DNA from: Faecalibacterium sp. I3-3-33 | GTDB lineage: Bacteria > Bacillota > Clostridia > Oscillospirales > Ruminococcaceae | Direction of reading: 5' to 3' | Length of the DNA stretch: 64,000 nt | Assembly: GCF_023347295.1 (NCBI RefSeq) | Contig: NZ_CP094469.1 | Span: 2,604,001 to 2,668,000, forward strand | Shown: positions 44,578 through 53,302 of the stretch, piece by piece | Numbering within the stretch: the first letter of the stretch is position 1 | Layout of the letters: each line of letters starts with the position of its first letter | Translations under genes and position numbers: made by a program | Notes under the pieces: model-generated | What the model saw: only the letters and a program-made list of their open reading frames with translations | Database searches by the model: none | What the model was told of the DNA's origin: nothing

Positions 44578-45957
44578 ATGCGCACACTGGATCAGATCCT
44601 GACCAAAAAGGATTACAGCCGGAAAACCCCGGCCTCTTTGTTTTATAAGGACAGCCCTCTGTGGCAAAAACTGCTGACCATCGGCTGCGTGGTCTTTCTG
44701 GCCGGAGCCGGGCTGGGAGAGTGGAAAGTCCTCAACAGTATGCTGGGCGGTCTGCCCAAGGCCATCTCTCTGGGTGTGATCGGGCTGGCAGTTCTGTACG
44801 CCCTGTTTTACCCGGATGAAACGCGCTTCCGGGAGATATGGAAGCCCGCCTTGCTGTATATGTCCCTGATGGTGGCGCTGTTTTTCTGGTCGATGGTCAT
44901 CTGGATCGAAAGCTTTGCCGCGGTTTCCTCCATGATCCGCAGCTGCTCTAAGCTTTTGTTCCAGAGCATTGCCATCCTCACGGCCGTAGCGCTGGTCTAT
45001 CTGTTCCGCGAAAAGGCCATTGAGCTGTTTACCATCAGCATCTGCATTGCCAACACGGCCATCATGCTGCTGAGCATTCCCAGCTACGGTCTTGCAGCCA
45101 GCATCCAGTCTCTCGTCACCTGTCTGGTCACCTTTGGTGAGGCAGACGGTTACGCGCTGCAGCTGGAGATCCACGACCTGACCTTTGTGTTCGGGCAGAT
45201 GGTTTTGTATTACGCCGTCTTTGCGCCCCATTCCACCCGGAAGGAAAAACGCAAACGCTGGCTGTATCTGCTGGCCTGCTGTTGGTTTTTTCTGATCGGC
45301 ATGAAGCGCAGCGCCATTCCGGCAGTGCTCTTGTTTGTTCTGCTCGCTTTGCTTCTCCGCAAGCGCAAGGTGCCCAGCTGGTTTTACCCAACGGTGGGCG
45401 GGTCCTGCATCCTGTTTTTTCTGGTATTTCTCTACTGTGTGCGCTACGGCATCATCTCGAGACTGCTGAACAGTTTTGGCATTGACATGATGGGCCGGGA
45501 TTACCTGTGGAGCATGGCGAACCCCTACTATGAATTTTCCATTACCTATCTCGGCCACGGCTTTGAATATGTGGATACCATCATTGGCCAATGGTATAAT
45601 GCCGGTCTTATCAACGAGCCCTTTCCTTTTCACAATGACATCCTGAAGGTCTTTGTGGAAATGGGCTTTCCCGGCTTTCTGCTCTGGTCCGTCATCCAGT
45701 ATGTTCTGACCCCGCTGTTCTGGCAGCGCTATGCAGACCAGCAGACAACACTGCTGTATCTGTGCGAGTTGGGCTATATGACGGTGACCTACCTGACCGA
45801 TAATACCGCCTTTTATTTCTGGAGCACAATGGCGCTTCGACTGGTGACGCTTGCCTATACAATGGAGCGCAAAAAGCCCCCGAAGCCCAAGATGTGGATG
45901 CCGGATAGTCGACAGGAGATGCGGGACCGCATCCATATTCTGATGCAGGAGGACTGA
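44578..45957 (+). CDS. Wzy-type O-antigen/exopolysaccharide polymerase or ligase
   Basis: 459 residues with ten or more membrane helices. The diagnostic segment is the long extracytoplasmic loop with GHGFEYVDTIIGQW and FPFHNDILKVFVEMGFPGF, equivalent to the HNxxLxxxxExGxxG motif of O-antigen ligase/polymerase proteins (Wzy_C). It most likely joins repeat units on the outer face. ATG follows AAAAGGAG. Its stop codon shares a base with the start of the acyltransferase gene. Confidence 0.85.
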   Translation: MRTLDQILTKKDYSRKTPASLFYKDSPLWQKLLTIGCVVFLAGAGLGEWKVLNSMLGGLPKAISLGVIGLAVLYALFYPDETRFREIWKPALLYMSLMVALFFWSMVIWIESFAAVSSMIRSCSKLLFQSIAILTAVALVYLFREKAIELFTISICIANTAIMLLSIPSYGLAASIQSLVTCLVTFGEADGYALQLEIHDLTFVFGQMVLYYAVFAPHSTRKEKRKRWLYLLACCWFFLIGMKRSAIPAVLLFVLLALLLRKRKVPSWFYPTVGGSCILFFLVFLYCVRYGIISRLLNSFGIDMMGRDYLWSMANPYYEFSITYLGHGFEYVDTIIGQWYNAGLINEPFPFHNDILKVFVEMGFPGFLLWSVIQYVLTPLFWQRYADQQTTLLYLCELGYMTVTYLTDNTAFYFWSTMALRLVTLAYTMERKKPPKPKMWMPDSRQEMRDRIHILMQED

Positions 45958-47024
45958 TGGAGATGCAACAAACCACCAAGCGTCTGGATCACATCGACAT
46001 TGCCAAGGCCATTGGCCTGCTGCTGGTGATCTACGGCCATACCTTTCGGATGTCCATGCGCGCCGTACATCCATGGTGTGCATTTTCGTATACCTTTGTT
46101 TACCGGTTCCACGTCCCGCTGCTGTTTCTGCTCTCCGGTATGGGCTGCACCCTGACCGCGCAGAAGAACCGCAGCCTTTCCGCTCGGCAGTTCGTGTGCA
46201 AAAAGGCACACAGTCTGCTGCTGCCGTGGGGGATATATTCTGTTTTTTTATACGCTTTGTTTTGCGTGGCAAATCTGGTGCCGCCGGTGCAGGCGCTGCT
46301 GTCTGGCAGCGCATACCAGCTAAAACAGCCTGCGGAATATCTCTGGCTGGTGCTGCGCAACGAGAACCCCTACGGTTTTCATCTGTGGTATCTGCCTACC
46401 CTGTTCTGGTTTTCCATCACGGCATGGCTGCTGGACAAAACCCTGTCCCCGGCGGCAGCCCGGACGGCAAAGCTGGTGCTGGTGGTGGCGCTGCCCGTGT
46501 GCTATCAGCTGCTTTTCACCGAATGGTTCTGGGCAGTGAAAAGCTTCTTCCAGCAGGGCGCGTTTTTCTTTCTGGGCTGCGTGCTCCCGCGTGAAAAGGC
46601 CGAACAGCACGCAAAGCCGCTGGCGCTTTTTGGTGCCTTGTGCGGTCTGTGGGTGGTATGGGGACTGCTGTCGCCCACTGTGGTCTGGCCGGATGGTCTG
46701 CTTGCAGAAGCTGTGCGCACATGGGTGGACTATTTTACGGTCAGCGGGTTCTGTGTAGGCATCTGGGCGGCGTGTGTGCTGTTGCAAAAGCCCCTGCGGC
46801 GGCTGGTTCCGCTGGGGCAGAACACCATGCTGTTTTATCTGTATCATCAGCCCTTTTGCTGCGCCGTGCCTGGGCTTGTGCTGTATGAAAAACTGGGCGT
46901 TTCTGCGGGCGGGACAGTTCTCCTCTGCTTTGCGGCCGGTCTGGTAATGCCGTACCTGTTCTGCCGTTTTGCCGGTCGGCTGCATCTGCGGCCGCTGCTG
47001 CGGCGGCTTGGCCTGCCGGGATAA
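45957..47024 (+). CDS. acyltransferase family 3 (OafA-like) membrane protein
   Basis: 355 residues, about ten membrane helices. The opening KRLDHIDIAKAIGLLLVIYGHTF with the catalytic histidine and FHVPLLFLLSGMG are typical of Acyl_transf_3 proteins that add acetyl or other acyl groups to surface sugars. TGATG overlap with the polymerase gene shows translational coupling. Likely decorates the polymer made by this cluster. Confidence 0.88.
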   Translation: MEMQQTTKRLDHIDIAKAIGLLLVIYGHTFRMSMRAVHPWCAFSYTFVYRFHVPLLFLLSGMGCTLTAQKNRSLSARQFVCKKAHSLLLPWGIYSVFLYALFCVANLVPPVQALLSGSAYQLKQPAEYLWLVLRNENPYGFHLWYLPTLFWFSITAWLLDKTLSPAAARTAKLVLVVALPVCYQLLFTEWFWAVKSFFQQGAFFFLGCVLPREKAEQHAKPLALFGALCGLWVVWGLLSPTVVWPDGLLAEAVRTWVDYFTVSGFCVGIWAACVLLQKPLRRLVPLGQNTMLFYLYHQPFCCAVPGLVLYEKLGVSAGGTVLLCFAAGLVMPYLFCRFAGRLHLRPLLRRLGLPG

Positions 47025-47045
47025 TCATTTCAAGGAGTTGGGATC

Positions 47046-48065
47046 ATGCCCTGTATCTCGTTTATACTGCCCATTTATAATATGGAACGCCTGCTGCCCC
47101 GGGCGCTGCGCTCGCTGCGGGCGCAGACCCTGACCGACTTCGAGGCCATCCTCATCAACGATGGCTCTAAGGACGGCAGTGCCGAGCTGTGCGCACAGGC
47201 TGCTGCCGAGGATGCGCGGTTTCGCTTTATCGACCAGCCCAACGGCGGCGTAGCCGCTGCCCGCAACGCGGGTCTGGATGCCGCCCGGGGAGAATATATT
47301 TTCTTTCTGGACCCGGACGACTGGGTGGAACCGGATGCCGCAGAGGTGCTGTACCATGCCGCTCGGGATGCGGATGCGGACTGCGTGGAGTTCGGGCTGT
47401 ATCTGGACAGTTATGATGAAACCGACCAGCTGCTGCACACACAGACCAGCAGCTGCGCCCTCTCCGGCGTGTACCGGGGCGAGCCCTTCAAGGAGCATTT
47501 TGATGAGATGGCGTCCTCGTATCTGGTCATCAACAAGCTGTTCCGCCGGGCGTTTCTGGAGCAGTACCATCTGCGCTTTCCCTGCCATCAGCTGGGGGAG
47601 GACGGGCTGTTTTATGTAGCCTTTTATCGCAAGGACCCCGGCTGTCTGGTAATGCTGGAAAAGCCGCTGTACCACTACACGATCGCCCGGCGGGGAAGTC
47701 TGTCCAACCGCTACCACCCGGAGCGGCTGGAGGATAACTTCTATCTCAGTGACGCCGTGTGGGACACCGTTGCCGCATGGGGCTTGCAGAACAGCCCCAT
47801 GCACCGCGCAAAGGCCGATTACTGCACCGTCCGCGACCTGATGATGGGGGTCAAGAACCTCGGGTGCAGTCCGCTTTCTCTCGCCGAGCAGACCGCATGG
47901 CTGCGCAGCACCCTGCAAAAGCCCCGGGTGCGCACAGCGGTGCACAGCACCCCGCTGCACGCCATGCAAAGCCGGAACGACCGGGTCAAGCTGCTGTTGC
48001 TCAAGCTGCGGCTGTGCCGCGCGGTGCTGCTGCTCTCGGGCGCAAATCAACGCAAGCATCCCTGA
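47046..48065 (+). CDS. family 2 glycosyltransferase
   Basis: 339 residues, start after AAGGAG. GT-A domain at the N-terminus: ISFILPIYNMERLLPRALRS, INDGSKDGSAELC and FLDPDDWVEPDA (DxD site near residue 90), followed by an alpha-helical C-terminal region common in EpsJ/CpsJ-type enzymes. Last gene of the exopolysaccharide operon; a perfect terminator follows 12 bases later. Confidence 0.9.
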   Translation: MPCISFILPIYNMERLLPRALRSLRAQTLTDFEAILINDGSKDGSAELCAQAAAEDARFRFIDQPNGGVAAARNAGLDAARGEYIFFLDPDDWVEPDAAEVLYHAARDADADCVEFGLYLDSYDETDQLLHTQTSSCALSGVYRGEPFKEHFDEMASSYLVINKLFRRAFLEQYHLRFPCHQLGEDGLFYVAFYRKDPGCLVMLEKPLYHYTIARRGSLSNRYHPERLEDNFYLSDAVWDTVAAWGLQNSPMHRAKADYCTVRDLMMGVKNLGCSPLSLAEQTAWLRSTLQKPRVRTAVHSTPLHAMQSRNDRVKLLLLKLRLCRAVLLLSGANQRKHP

Positions 48066-48077
48066 AGAGAAACGCAA

Positions 48078-48114
48078 AAAGCCCCCGCTGCCAGCTGGCA
48101 GCGGGGGCTTTGTT
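48078..48114 (+). terminator. terminator of the exopolysaccharide operon, probably bidirectional
   Basis: Perfect 15-bp arms (48078-48092, 48097-48111) with loop AGCT and TT after; the opposite strand has five T after the stem (complement of AAAAA at 48076-48080), so it can also end the zinc-ribbon gene coming from the right. Confidence 0.85.
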
Positions 48115-48139
48115 ACCGATTTAAATGAAAAATCAGCGC

Positions 48140-48427
48140 TTAGTTCTGCTTCATGCGAGCGAAGCAGTCAGAGCAGTAGACCGGACGGTCCTCACGGGGC
48201 TGGAAGGGAACCTTGCAGGTCTTGCCGCAAGCTGCGCAGACAGCGTCGAACATCTGACGCTCGCCGCTGTTGCTGCGTGCGCCGCCGTTCTTGCGGGCGT
48301 CACGGCAGGGCTTGCAGCGCTGGGGCTGGTTCTCGAAGCCGCGAGAAGCGTAGAACTCCTGCTCGCCGGCAGTCCAAACAAATTCCTTACCGCAGTCCTT
48401 GCAGACCAGAGTCTTGTCTTCAAACAT
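48140..48427 (-). CDS. small zinc-ribbon protein (two CxxC pairs, CxxCxxxF type)
   Basis: 95 residues. First ribbon CKDCGKEF with RCKPCRDARK, second CAACGKTCK with CSDCFARM, so eight cysteines suited to two zinc sites. The first part (LVCKDCGKEFVWTAGEQEFYASRGF) is the widespread zinc-ribbon of small, often highly expressed proteins of unknown function. ATG follows AAAGAGGAG. A near-consensus promoter lies about 135 bases upstream, leaving a long leader, which may point to regulation after transcription. Confidence 0.88.
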   Translation of the reverse strand: MFEDKTLVCKDCGKEFVWTAGEQEFYASRGFENQPQRCKPCRDARKNGGARSNSGERQMFDAVCAACGKTCKVPFQPREDRPVYCSDCFARMKQN

Positions 48428-48563
48428 AGTAGTATCTCCTCTTTAGTTAGTTCTTGCCCACGGAAGGATTGTAACCATACCTTTGGTTTTGGGACCATCG
48501 CGCTGATCAGTAAGCTTACCAGGGGCTTGAATAGATAAACGCCCTCGGATTGAGGACTTTCCT

Positions 48564-48592
48564 ATTGTACCGTTCTTTTTGAGATTTGTCAA
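48564..48592 (-). promoter_or_regulatory. promoter of the zinc-ribbon gene
   Basis: Minus strand: -35 TTGACA (48592-48587), 17-base spacer, -10 TACAAT (48569-48564). Confidence 0.75.
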
Positions 48593-48705
48593 CCAAAAAA
48601 CAACCGTTCGCCCTTTAATTTGTACACATGGCACAAACCGACAGCATATATTTGGGTAAAATCACCGCCGGAAGGAGAGAAAAGCGGCGCACCGCTTTTG
48701 GACGC

Positions 48706-49080
48706 AGACGATTGGAAATGGCCTCCGCTTATGCTCTGGCCATAAATAGAGGAAAATTTATTTATGTTTCGCGTTTGTCGCGGCCTGCGGAGCTTGTCGG
48801 GGCAAAGCCCCTCCATCTGCTAGCGCAGACCGCTCTGCCGCTTAAAAGCCCCACTGGGGCTTTCATTGCTGCGCAAACGCGGGCCGCTCCAAACGCATTT
48901 TCACAGAAGGGGCCGTAAAGGAAAACGGGAAATTTTCCGGTAAAGAAGTCGTTTCCGGTTTGGTCTTTTCTCGTGAAAAAGTGGTTCAGAAACACCCGCA
49001 GGTGTTTCTGAATCACAAATCATAAATAATCTTTCCGCTGAAAATGGCCAGAGCGCAGCGGAGGCCATTCAAATCGTTCT
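48706..49080. mobile_element. MITE-like element, copy C (complete, inverted relative to copy B)
   Basis: 375 bases between AGACGATTGGAAATGGCCTC at the left and, at the right, the complement of AGAACGATTTGAATGGCCTC: terminal inverted repeats of about 45 bases. Internal order is that of copy B read from the other strand, including AAAGCCCCACTGGGGCTTT, the GGGGCAAAGCCCC hairpin, TTTTCACAGAAGGGG, and a near-perfect 16-bp hairpin with loop CGCA (about 48991-49026). No transposase is encoded. Confidence 0.8.
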
Positions 49081-49083
49081 ACA

Positions 49084-49121
49084 CAAAAAGGGGCTGCCGC
49101 ACATTCTGTGCAGCAGCCCCT
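49084..49121 (-). terminator. terminator of ackA
   Basis: Minus-strand arms of 15 bp (AGGGGCTGCTGCACA pairing with TGTGCGGCAGCCCCT, one G-U) followed by TTTTTG, about 20 bases past the stop codon and just beside MITE copy C. Confidence 0.85.
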
Positions 49122-49142
49122 GCAAAGCCCTTTGGGAAAAGT

Positions 49143-50339
49143 TTACTTCTCGATGACTTCCTTGGTGTCGCGGGCGATCATCAGCTCCTCGTCGGTAGCA
49201 ATGACCAGCGTGCGCACCTTTGCGCCCCAAGCGGTGATCTCGCACACATCGCCAACGGGGTGCTTGTTCTTCTCGGTGTCGATGCGGATGCCCAGCCAAT
49301 CCATGTGGTGGCAGATCTTTGCACGGGCAATGGCATCGTGCTCGCCGATGCCGCCGGTAAAGACGATGGCATCCACGCCGCCCATGGCTGCAATGTAGCT
49401 GCCGATGGTCTTTTTGATCTGGTAGTTCAGCATATCGGAAGCCAGCTGTGCGCGCTTGTTGCCGGCCTCGGCAGCCTCTTCCACGTCACGCTTGTCGCTG
49501 GAAACACCGGAGATGCCCAGCAGACCGGACTTCTTGTTCAGGATCTCGTCCAGCTCGTGGCCGGTGATGTTCAGGGTGTACTTCAGGTAGTTGACCACAG
49601 AGGGGTCCAGGTCGCCGCAGCGGGTGCCCATCATCAGGCCGGCCAGCGGGGTCATGCCCATGGAGGTATCCACCACCTTGCCCTGATCGACTGCGGCAAT
49701 GGAAGAACCGTTGCCCAGATGGCAGGTGATCAGCTTCAGGCGCTCAATGGGCTCCTCCAGATACTCGGCTGCCTTGTGGGCAACGTACTTGTGGCTGGTG
49801 CCGTGGAAGCCATAGCGGCGCACGCCGTACTTCTCGTAGTACTCGTAGGGGATGGCGTACATATAAGCCTTCGGCGGCATGGTGCTGTGGAAAGCGGTGT
49901 CGAACACAGCCACCATGGGAATGTTGCCGAACACCTTGCGGGCGGCCTCGATACCCAGAATACCGGCGGGGTTGTGCAGAGGAGCCAGCGGGCTCAGCTC
50001 ACGCAGGGTGTTGATGACCTCATCGGTGATCAGGCAGCTGCTCTTGAACTTCTCGCCGCCGTGCACGACGCGGTGACCGATGGCGTCGATCTCGCTCACG
50101 TCATTGATGCACTTGCCTGCACCGGTGGTCATCTTCTTCACGACCTCGGCAAAAGCCTCGGTGTGGGTGGGGAAGATCGCCGGGGTGGTAGCCTTGGTGC
50201 CGTTGGCCTCGTGAGTGATCATGCTGCTCTCCATGCCGATGCGCTCGCACAGGCCTTTGCACAGCACCTTCTCGCCGTCCATATCGATCAGCTGATACTT
50301 CAGGGAAGAAGAACCGCAGTTAATAACCAGAACTTTCAT
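49143..50339 (-). CDS. ackA: acetate kinase
   Basis: The ATG at 50339 after AGGAGGC starts VLVINCGSSSLKYQLID; the open frame further upstream is spurious. 398 residues with the ASKHA family motifs: HRVVHGGEKF, catalytic region VAVFDTAFHSTMP, YGFHGTSHKYV, CHLGNGSSIAA and FTGGIGEHDA. It interconverts acetyl phosphate and acetate with ADP/ATP. No pta gene is in the window. Strong promoter upstream; divergent from tmcAL. Confidence 0.97.
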   Translation of the reverse strand: MKVLVINCGSSSLKYQLIDMDGEKVLCKGLCERIGMESSMITHEANGTKATTPAIFPTHTEAFAEVVKKMTTGAGKCINDVSEIDAIGHRVVHGGEKFKSSCLITDEVINTLRELSPLAPLHNPAGILGIEAARKVFGNIPMVAVFDTAFHSTMPPKAYMYAIPYEYYEKYGVRRYGFHGTSHKYVAHKAAEYLEEPIERLKLITCHLGNGSSIAAVDQGKVVDTSMGMTPLAGLMMGTRCGDLDPSVVNYLKYTLNITGHELDEILNKKSGLLGISGVSSDKRDVEEAAEAGNKRAQLASDMLNYQIKKTIGSYIAAMGGVDAIVFTGGIGEHDAIARAKICHHMDWLGIRIDTEKNKHPVGDVCEITAWGAKVRTLVIATDEELMIARDTKEVIEK

Positions 50340-50418
50340 CTGTGTTGCCTCCTGAAAATTTTTGTACCATCCGCAGCGTGAAAAACCTGCGGACAGAATT
50401 TTACAGATTCCTATGTTT

Positions 50419-50447
50419 ATTATATAATAGGGATGGCGGCTTTTCAA
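50419..50447 (-). promoter_or_regulatory. promoter of ackA
   Basis: Minus strand: -35 TTGAAA (50447-50442), 17-base spacer, -10 TATAAT (50424-50419). Confidence 0.75.
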
Positions 50448-50476
50448 GGCGCAACCCGGGCAAAGCGGTAAAACTT

Positions 50477-50531
50477 GTGTACAAGGTTTTTGTACATCCT
50501 GCCCACAAATCCCGGAAACGGCAGGTTTTTT
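50477..50531 (+). promoter_or_regulatory. leader hairpins before tmcAL, candidate terminator/attenuator
   Basis: An inverted repeat of TGTACA half-sites (near 50479 and 50491) is followed by CCTGCC-N16-GGCAGG (50498-50525) and six T. This is a plausible intrinsic terminator located 50 bases before the start codon, with no gene before it on this strand. Confidence 0.4.
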
Positions 50532-50582
50532 CTGTATACGCGATATAAATTTAACAATCTTTCGGCGAAAAGGAGCAGTTCC

Positions 50583-51785
50583 ATGAAGTTTGCAGGCATC
50601 ATTGCGGAGTACGACCCCTTCCACAACGGCCACGCTTGGCAGCTGGCACAGGCGCGGGCGCTGGGGGCGCAGCGGGTGGCTGTTGCCATGAGCTGCGGGC
50701 TTACCCAGCGGGGCGCGCTGCCGCTGCTGCCGGAACCGGTGCGGGTGCAGGCGGCACTGGCCTGCGGGGCAGACCTTGTGTTTGCCCTGCCCGCACCCTG
50801 CGCCTGCGCCGGTGCTGAGGCCTTTGCCCGGGCGGGGGTGCGTATTCTGGCCGCTGCCGGGTGCGATACGCTGGTCTTTGGAGCAGAGACCCCGGACACC
50901 GCCCTGCTGCAAAAAGCCACCCGGGTGCTGTGCAGCGAGGAATACCGTGCCGCGCTCAGGCAGCAGCTTGCCACCGGGGCACGCAGCTTTGCCGCCGCCC
51001 GGCAGGCGGCGGTGCAGGCGCTGTGCCCGGGGTCGGACGTTGCCGCCCTGCTGGACAAACCCAACAATAATCTTGCCGTAGAGTATTGCAAGGCAATTAT
51101 AGAACAAAATGTAGAAATGCAGCCTATTGCCCTGCCGCGGCAGGGCGCAGACCACGGGCAGGCGCTGACCGAAAGCAGCCACGCAGCCTTTGCCAGCGCC
51201 AGCGCCCTGCGGGCGCTCTGGGCGGAGGACGGCGCGGCGGCACTGGCGCCCTATGTGCCGGAAAAGGCACTAAAACTGTATATACAGGCAGAATATGACG
51301 GAAAGTATACGGATTTTGCAGTCATGGGGCACTGCGAGCTGGCGCTGTTGCGAGCAGCCTGCGCAGAGCAAGCCCCCTTTGCTGCGGTGCGCGGGGTATC
51401 CGAGGGGTTGGAGCACCGGCTGGAAAACGCCGTGCGGGAGACCGCAAGCCTGCCCGCTTTGCTGGATGCCCTGACCACCGTGCGCTACCCCCGGGCACGG
51501 ATGCGGCGGCTGGCGATGGATGCGGCGCTGGGCTACACCGCCCAGATCCCGGCACTGCCGCCCTACCTGCACCTGCTGGGCGCGCGCAAGGAGGCGCTGC
51601 CCCTGCCCGGGGAGACGGCGCTGCCGCTGTCCCACTCGCTGGCGCGGCTTGCGCGGGAAAACGAACTTTGCGCCCAGATGGCTGCCGCCCAGAGCAGGGC
51701 CAGCGACCTTGGTGCGCTGTGCCGGGCAAAACCGGAGCCGATGGGCGGGATATATCGTCAAAAAATTATCTTTTTGACGAATTGA
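50583..51785 (+). CDS. tmcAL: tRNA(Met) cytidine acetate ligase
   Basis: The ATG at 50583 has AAAAGGAG upstream. 400 residues. The nucleotidyltransferase-like start KFAGIIAEYDPFHNGHAWQL carries the HxGH motif, followed by SCGLTQRGALPLL and KPNNNLAVEYCKAI, all conserved in TmcAL (formerly DUF795). The enzyme activates acetate with ATP and acetylates C34 of elongator tRNA(Met). It lies divergently beside acetate kinase, the other acetate-using enzyme here. Confidence 0.93.
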   Translation: MKFAGIIAEYDPFHNGHAWQLAQARALGAQRVAVAMSCGLTQRGALPLLPEPVRVQAALACGADLVFALPAPCACAGAEAFARAGVRILAAAGCDTLVFGAETPDTALLQKATRVLCSEEYRAALRQQLATGARSFAAARQAAVQALCPGSDVAALLDKPNNNLAVEYCKAIIEQNVEMQPIALPRQGADHGQALTESSHAAFASASALRALWAEDGAAALAPYVPEKALKLYIQAEYDGKYTDFAVMGHCELALLRAACAEQAPFAAVRGVSEGLEHRLENAVRETASLPALLDALTTVRYPRARMRRLAMDAALGYTAQIPALPPYLHLLGARKEALPLPGETALPLSHSLARLARENELCAQMAAAQSRASDLGALCRAKPEPMGGIYRQKIIFLTN

Positions 51786-51821
51786 CAAAAAATAACGTGA
51801 AAAATTTTATATTGTGCCCTC

Positions 51822-51850
51822 TTGTATCCGGCGCGGTTCGGGTGTATGAT
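51822..51850 (+). promoter_or_regulatory. candidate promoter of the GltD-like gene
   Basis: -35 TTGTAT (51822-51827), 17-base spacer, -10 TATGAT (51845-51850). A second possible -35 TTGACA lies at 51782-51787 with a weaker -10. Confidence 0.45.
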
Positions 51851-51926
51851 TAAAGTAATGCAATGTTGGATACAACGAGCCTGTAAAAAACGACCGTCCC
51901 CGCAGGGGAAACACAAGGAGGAACCC

Positions 51927-53243
51927 ATGGCACTTCATGTTCTGGACGAAGCCAACCGCTGCCTCGGCTGCAAAAAGCCGATGTGTCAGGAGGGCTGCCC
52001 CATCCACACCAATATCCCGGAGGTCATCCGTCTGCTCAAGGCAAACCAGATGGACGCTGCGGGCCGGATGCTGTTTGAAAACAATCCCCTGACCACTGTA
52101 TGCAGTCTGGTGTGCAACCACGAAAAGCAGTGCGAGGGCCACTGCATCCGCAACCGGATGCCCAGCCACGACCCGGTGCACTTTTCCATCATCGAGGACT
52201 ATATCTCCACCACCTACGCCAACAAGATGACCGCAGGCCCTGCCCCGAAAAACGGCATGAAGGCCGCTGTGGTGGGCTCCGGCCCGGCGGGCCTGACCAT
52301 CGCCGTGCTGCTGGCACGCTGGGGCTACGATGTGACCATCTTTGATGCCCGGGATAAGATCGGCGGCGTGATGCGCTACGGCATCCCCAACTACCGCCTG
52401 CCGGACAGCGTGCTGGACGATTTCCAGTACCGCCATCTGGAGCTGAAGGGCATCAAGGTGCGCCCCAACACCACCATCGGCAAGACCATCACCATCGACG
52501 ATCTGTTCCGCGACGGCTACAAGAGCGTGTTCATCGGTGCCGGTCTGTGGAAGGCCAACGCCATGCACATCAAGGGCGAGAGCCTTGGCAACGTAGCCTT
52601 TGGCATCGACTATCTGGCCAACTCCAAGGCTTTCCGTCTGGGCGATGACGTGGCCGTCATCGGCGTGGGCAACTCCGCTATGGATTGCGCCCGCACCGCC
52701 ATCCGCAACGGTGCCCGCCACGTTACCTGCTACGCCCGCCGGGACGAAAACTGCATCAGCGCTTCCGAGTACGAGGTGAGCTACGCCAAGCTGGAGGGCG
52801 TAGGCTTCCGCTTCTGCAAGGCTCCGGTGGAGATCCGCGAGGACGGTCTGATCTGCCGCGACACCGTCAAGGGCGAGGATGGCAAGTTTACGCAGGTAGA
52901 GGGCAGCGAGACTTTTTACCCCCACACCGGCGTCATCGTGTCGGTCAGTCAGGGCTCTGAGAGCAACCTCGTCAAGACCACGACCGGCATCGAGACCAAC
53001 CAGAAGGGTCTGCTGAGCGTCAGCGAGGACGGCCGCACCACCCGCGAGGGCGTATTTGCCGGCGGCGACGCCGTCATGGGCGCACGCACCGTGGTAGAGG
53101 CTGTGGCTGTTGCCAAGAAGGTGGCCGTGGCCATGGACGAATATATGAAGAGCCTGCCCGCCGACACCGCTGCCGACCCCTATGCCGACATCCCGGTGTT
53201 CCAGACCCCTACCTCTGACGTGCTGGCAAAGCAGCAATTATAA
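51927..53243 (+). CDS. GltD-like NAD(P)-dependent flavoprotein (glutamate synthase small-subunit family)
   Basis: The ATG at 51927 has AAGGAGG upstream. 438 residues. N-terminal domain with two [4Fe-4S] cysteine sets (CLGCKKPMCQEGCP; CSLVCNHEKQCEGHC), FAD-binding GSGPAGLTIAVLLARWGYDV, and a NAD(P)H-binding region GVGNSAMDCARTA; the C-terminal FAGGDAVMGARTVVEA closes the FAD site. This is the shared fold of GltD, NfnB-type and PreT proteins. No large glutamate synthase subunit is adjacent, so the partner and reaction are uncertain. Confidence 0.9.
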   Translation: MALHVLDEANRCLGCKKPMCQEGCPIHTNIPEVIRLLKANQMDAAGRMLFENNPLTTVCSLVCNHEKQCEGHCIRNRMPSHDPVHFSIIEDYISTTYANKMTAGPAPKNGMKAAVVGSGPAGLTIAVLLARWGYDVTIFDARDKIGGVMRYGIPNYRLPDSVLDDFQYRHLELKGIKVRPNTTIGKTITIDDLFRDGYKSVFIGAGLWKANAMHIKGESLGNVAFGIDYLANSKAFRLGDDVAVIGVGNSAMDCARTAIRNGARHVTCYARRDENCISASEYEVSYAKLEGVGFRFCKAPVEIREDGLICRDTVKGEDGKFTQVEGSETFYPHTGVIVSVSQGSESNLVKTTTGIETNQKGLLSVSEDGRTTREGVFAGGDAVMGARTVVEAVAVAKKVAVAMDEYMKSLPADTAADPYADIPVFQTPTSDVLAKQQL

Positions 53244-53254
53244 CATCTTCCTAT

Positions 53255-53302
53255 AAAAAAGGGACTTGGAAACGCCGCAGGCGTTTTCGAGTCCCTTTTT
53301 AT
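53255..53302. terminator. bidirectional terminator between the GltD-like gene and the sensor kinase
   Basis: A 16-bp stem with two mismatches from GGGACTTGGAAACGCC, with A tract before and TTTTT after, so it works on both strands. The CGCC-GCA-GGCG tip resembles the hairpins of the MITE-like family. Confidence 0.8.

Noticed and set aside
49143..51182. Extended 679-codon version of the ackA frame
   Set aside because: The part upstream of 50339 overlaps the promoter and runs antisense to tmcAL; acetate kinase begins at its usual start.
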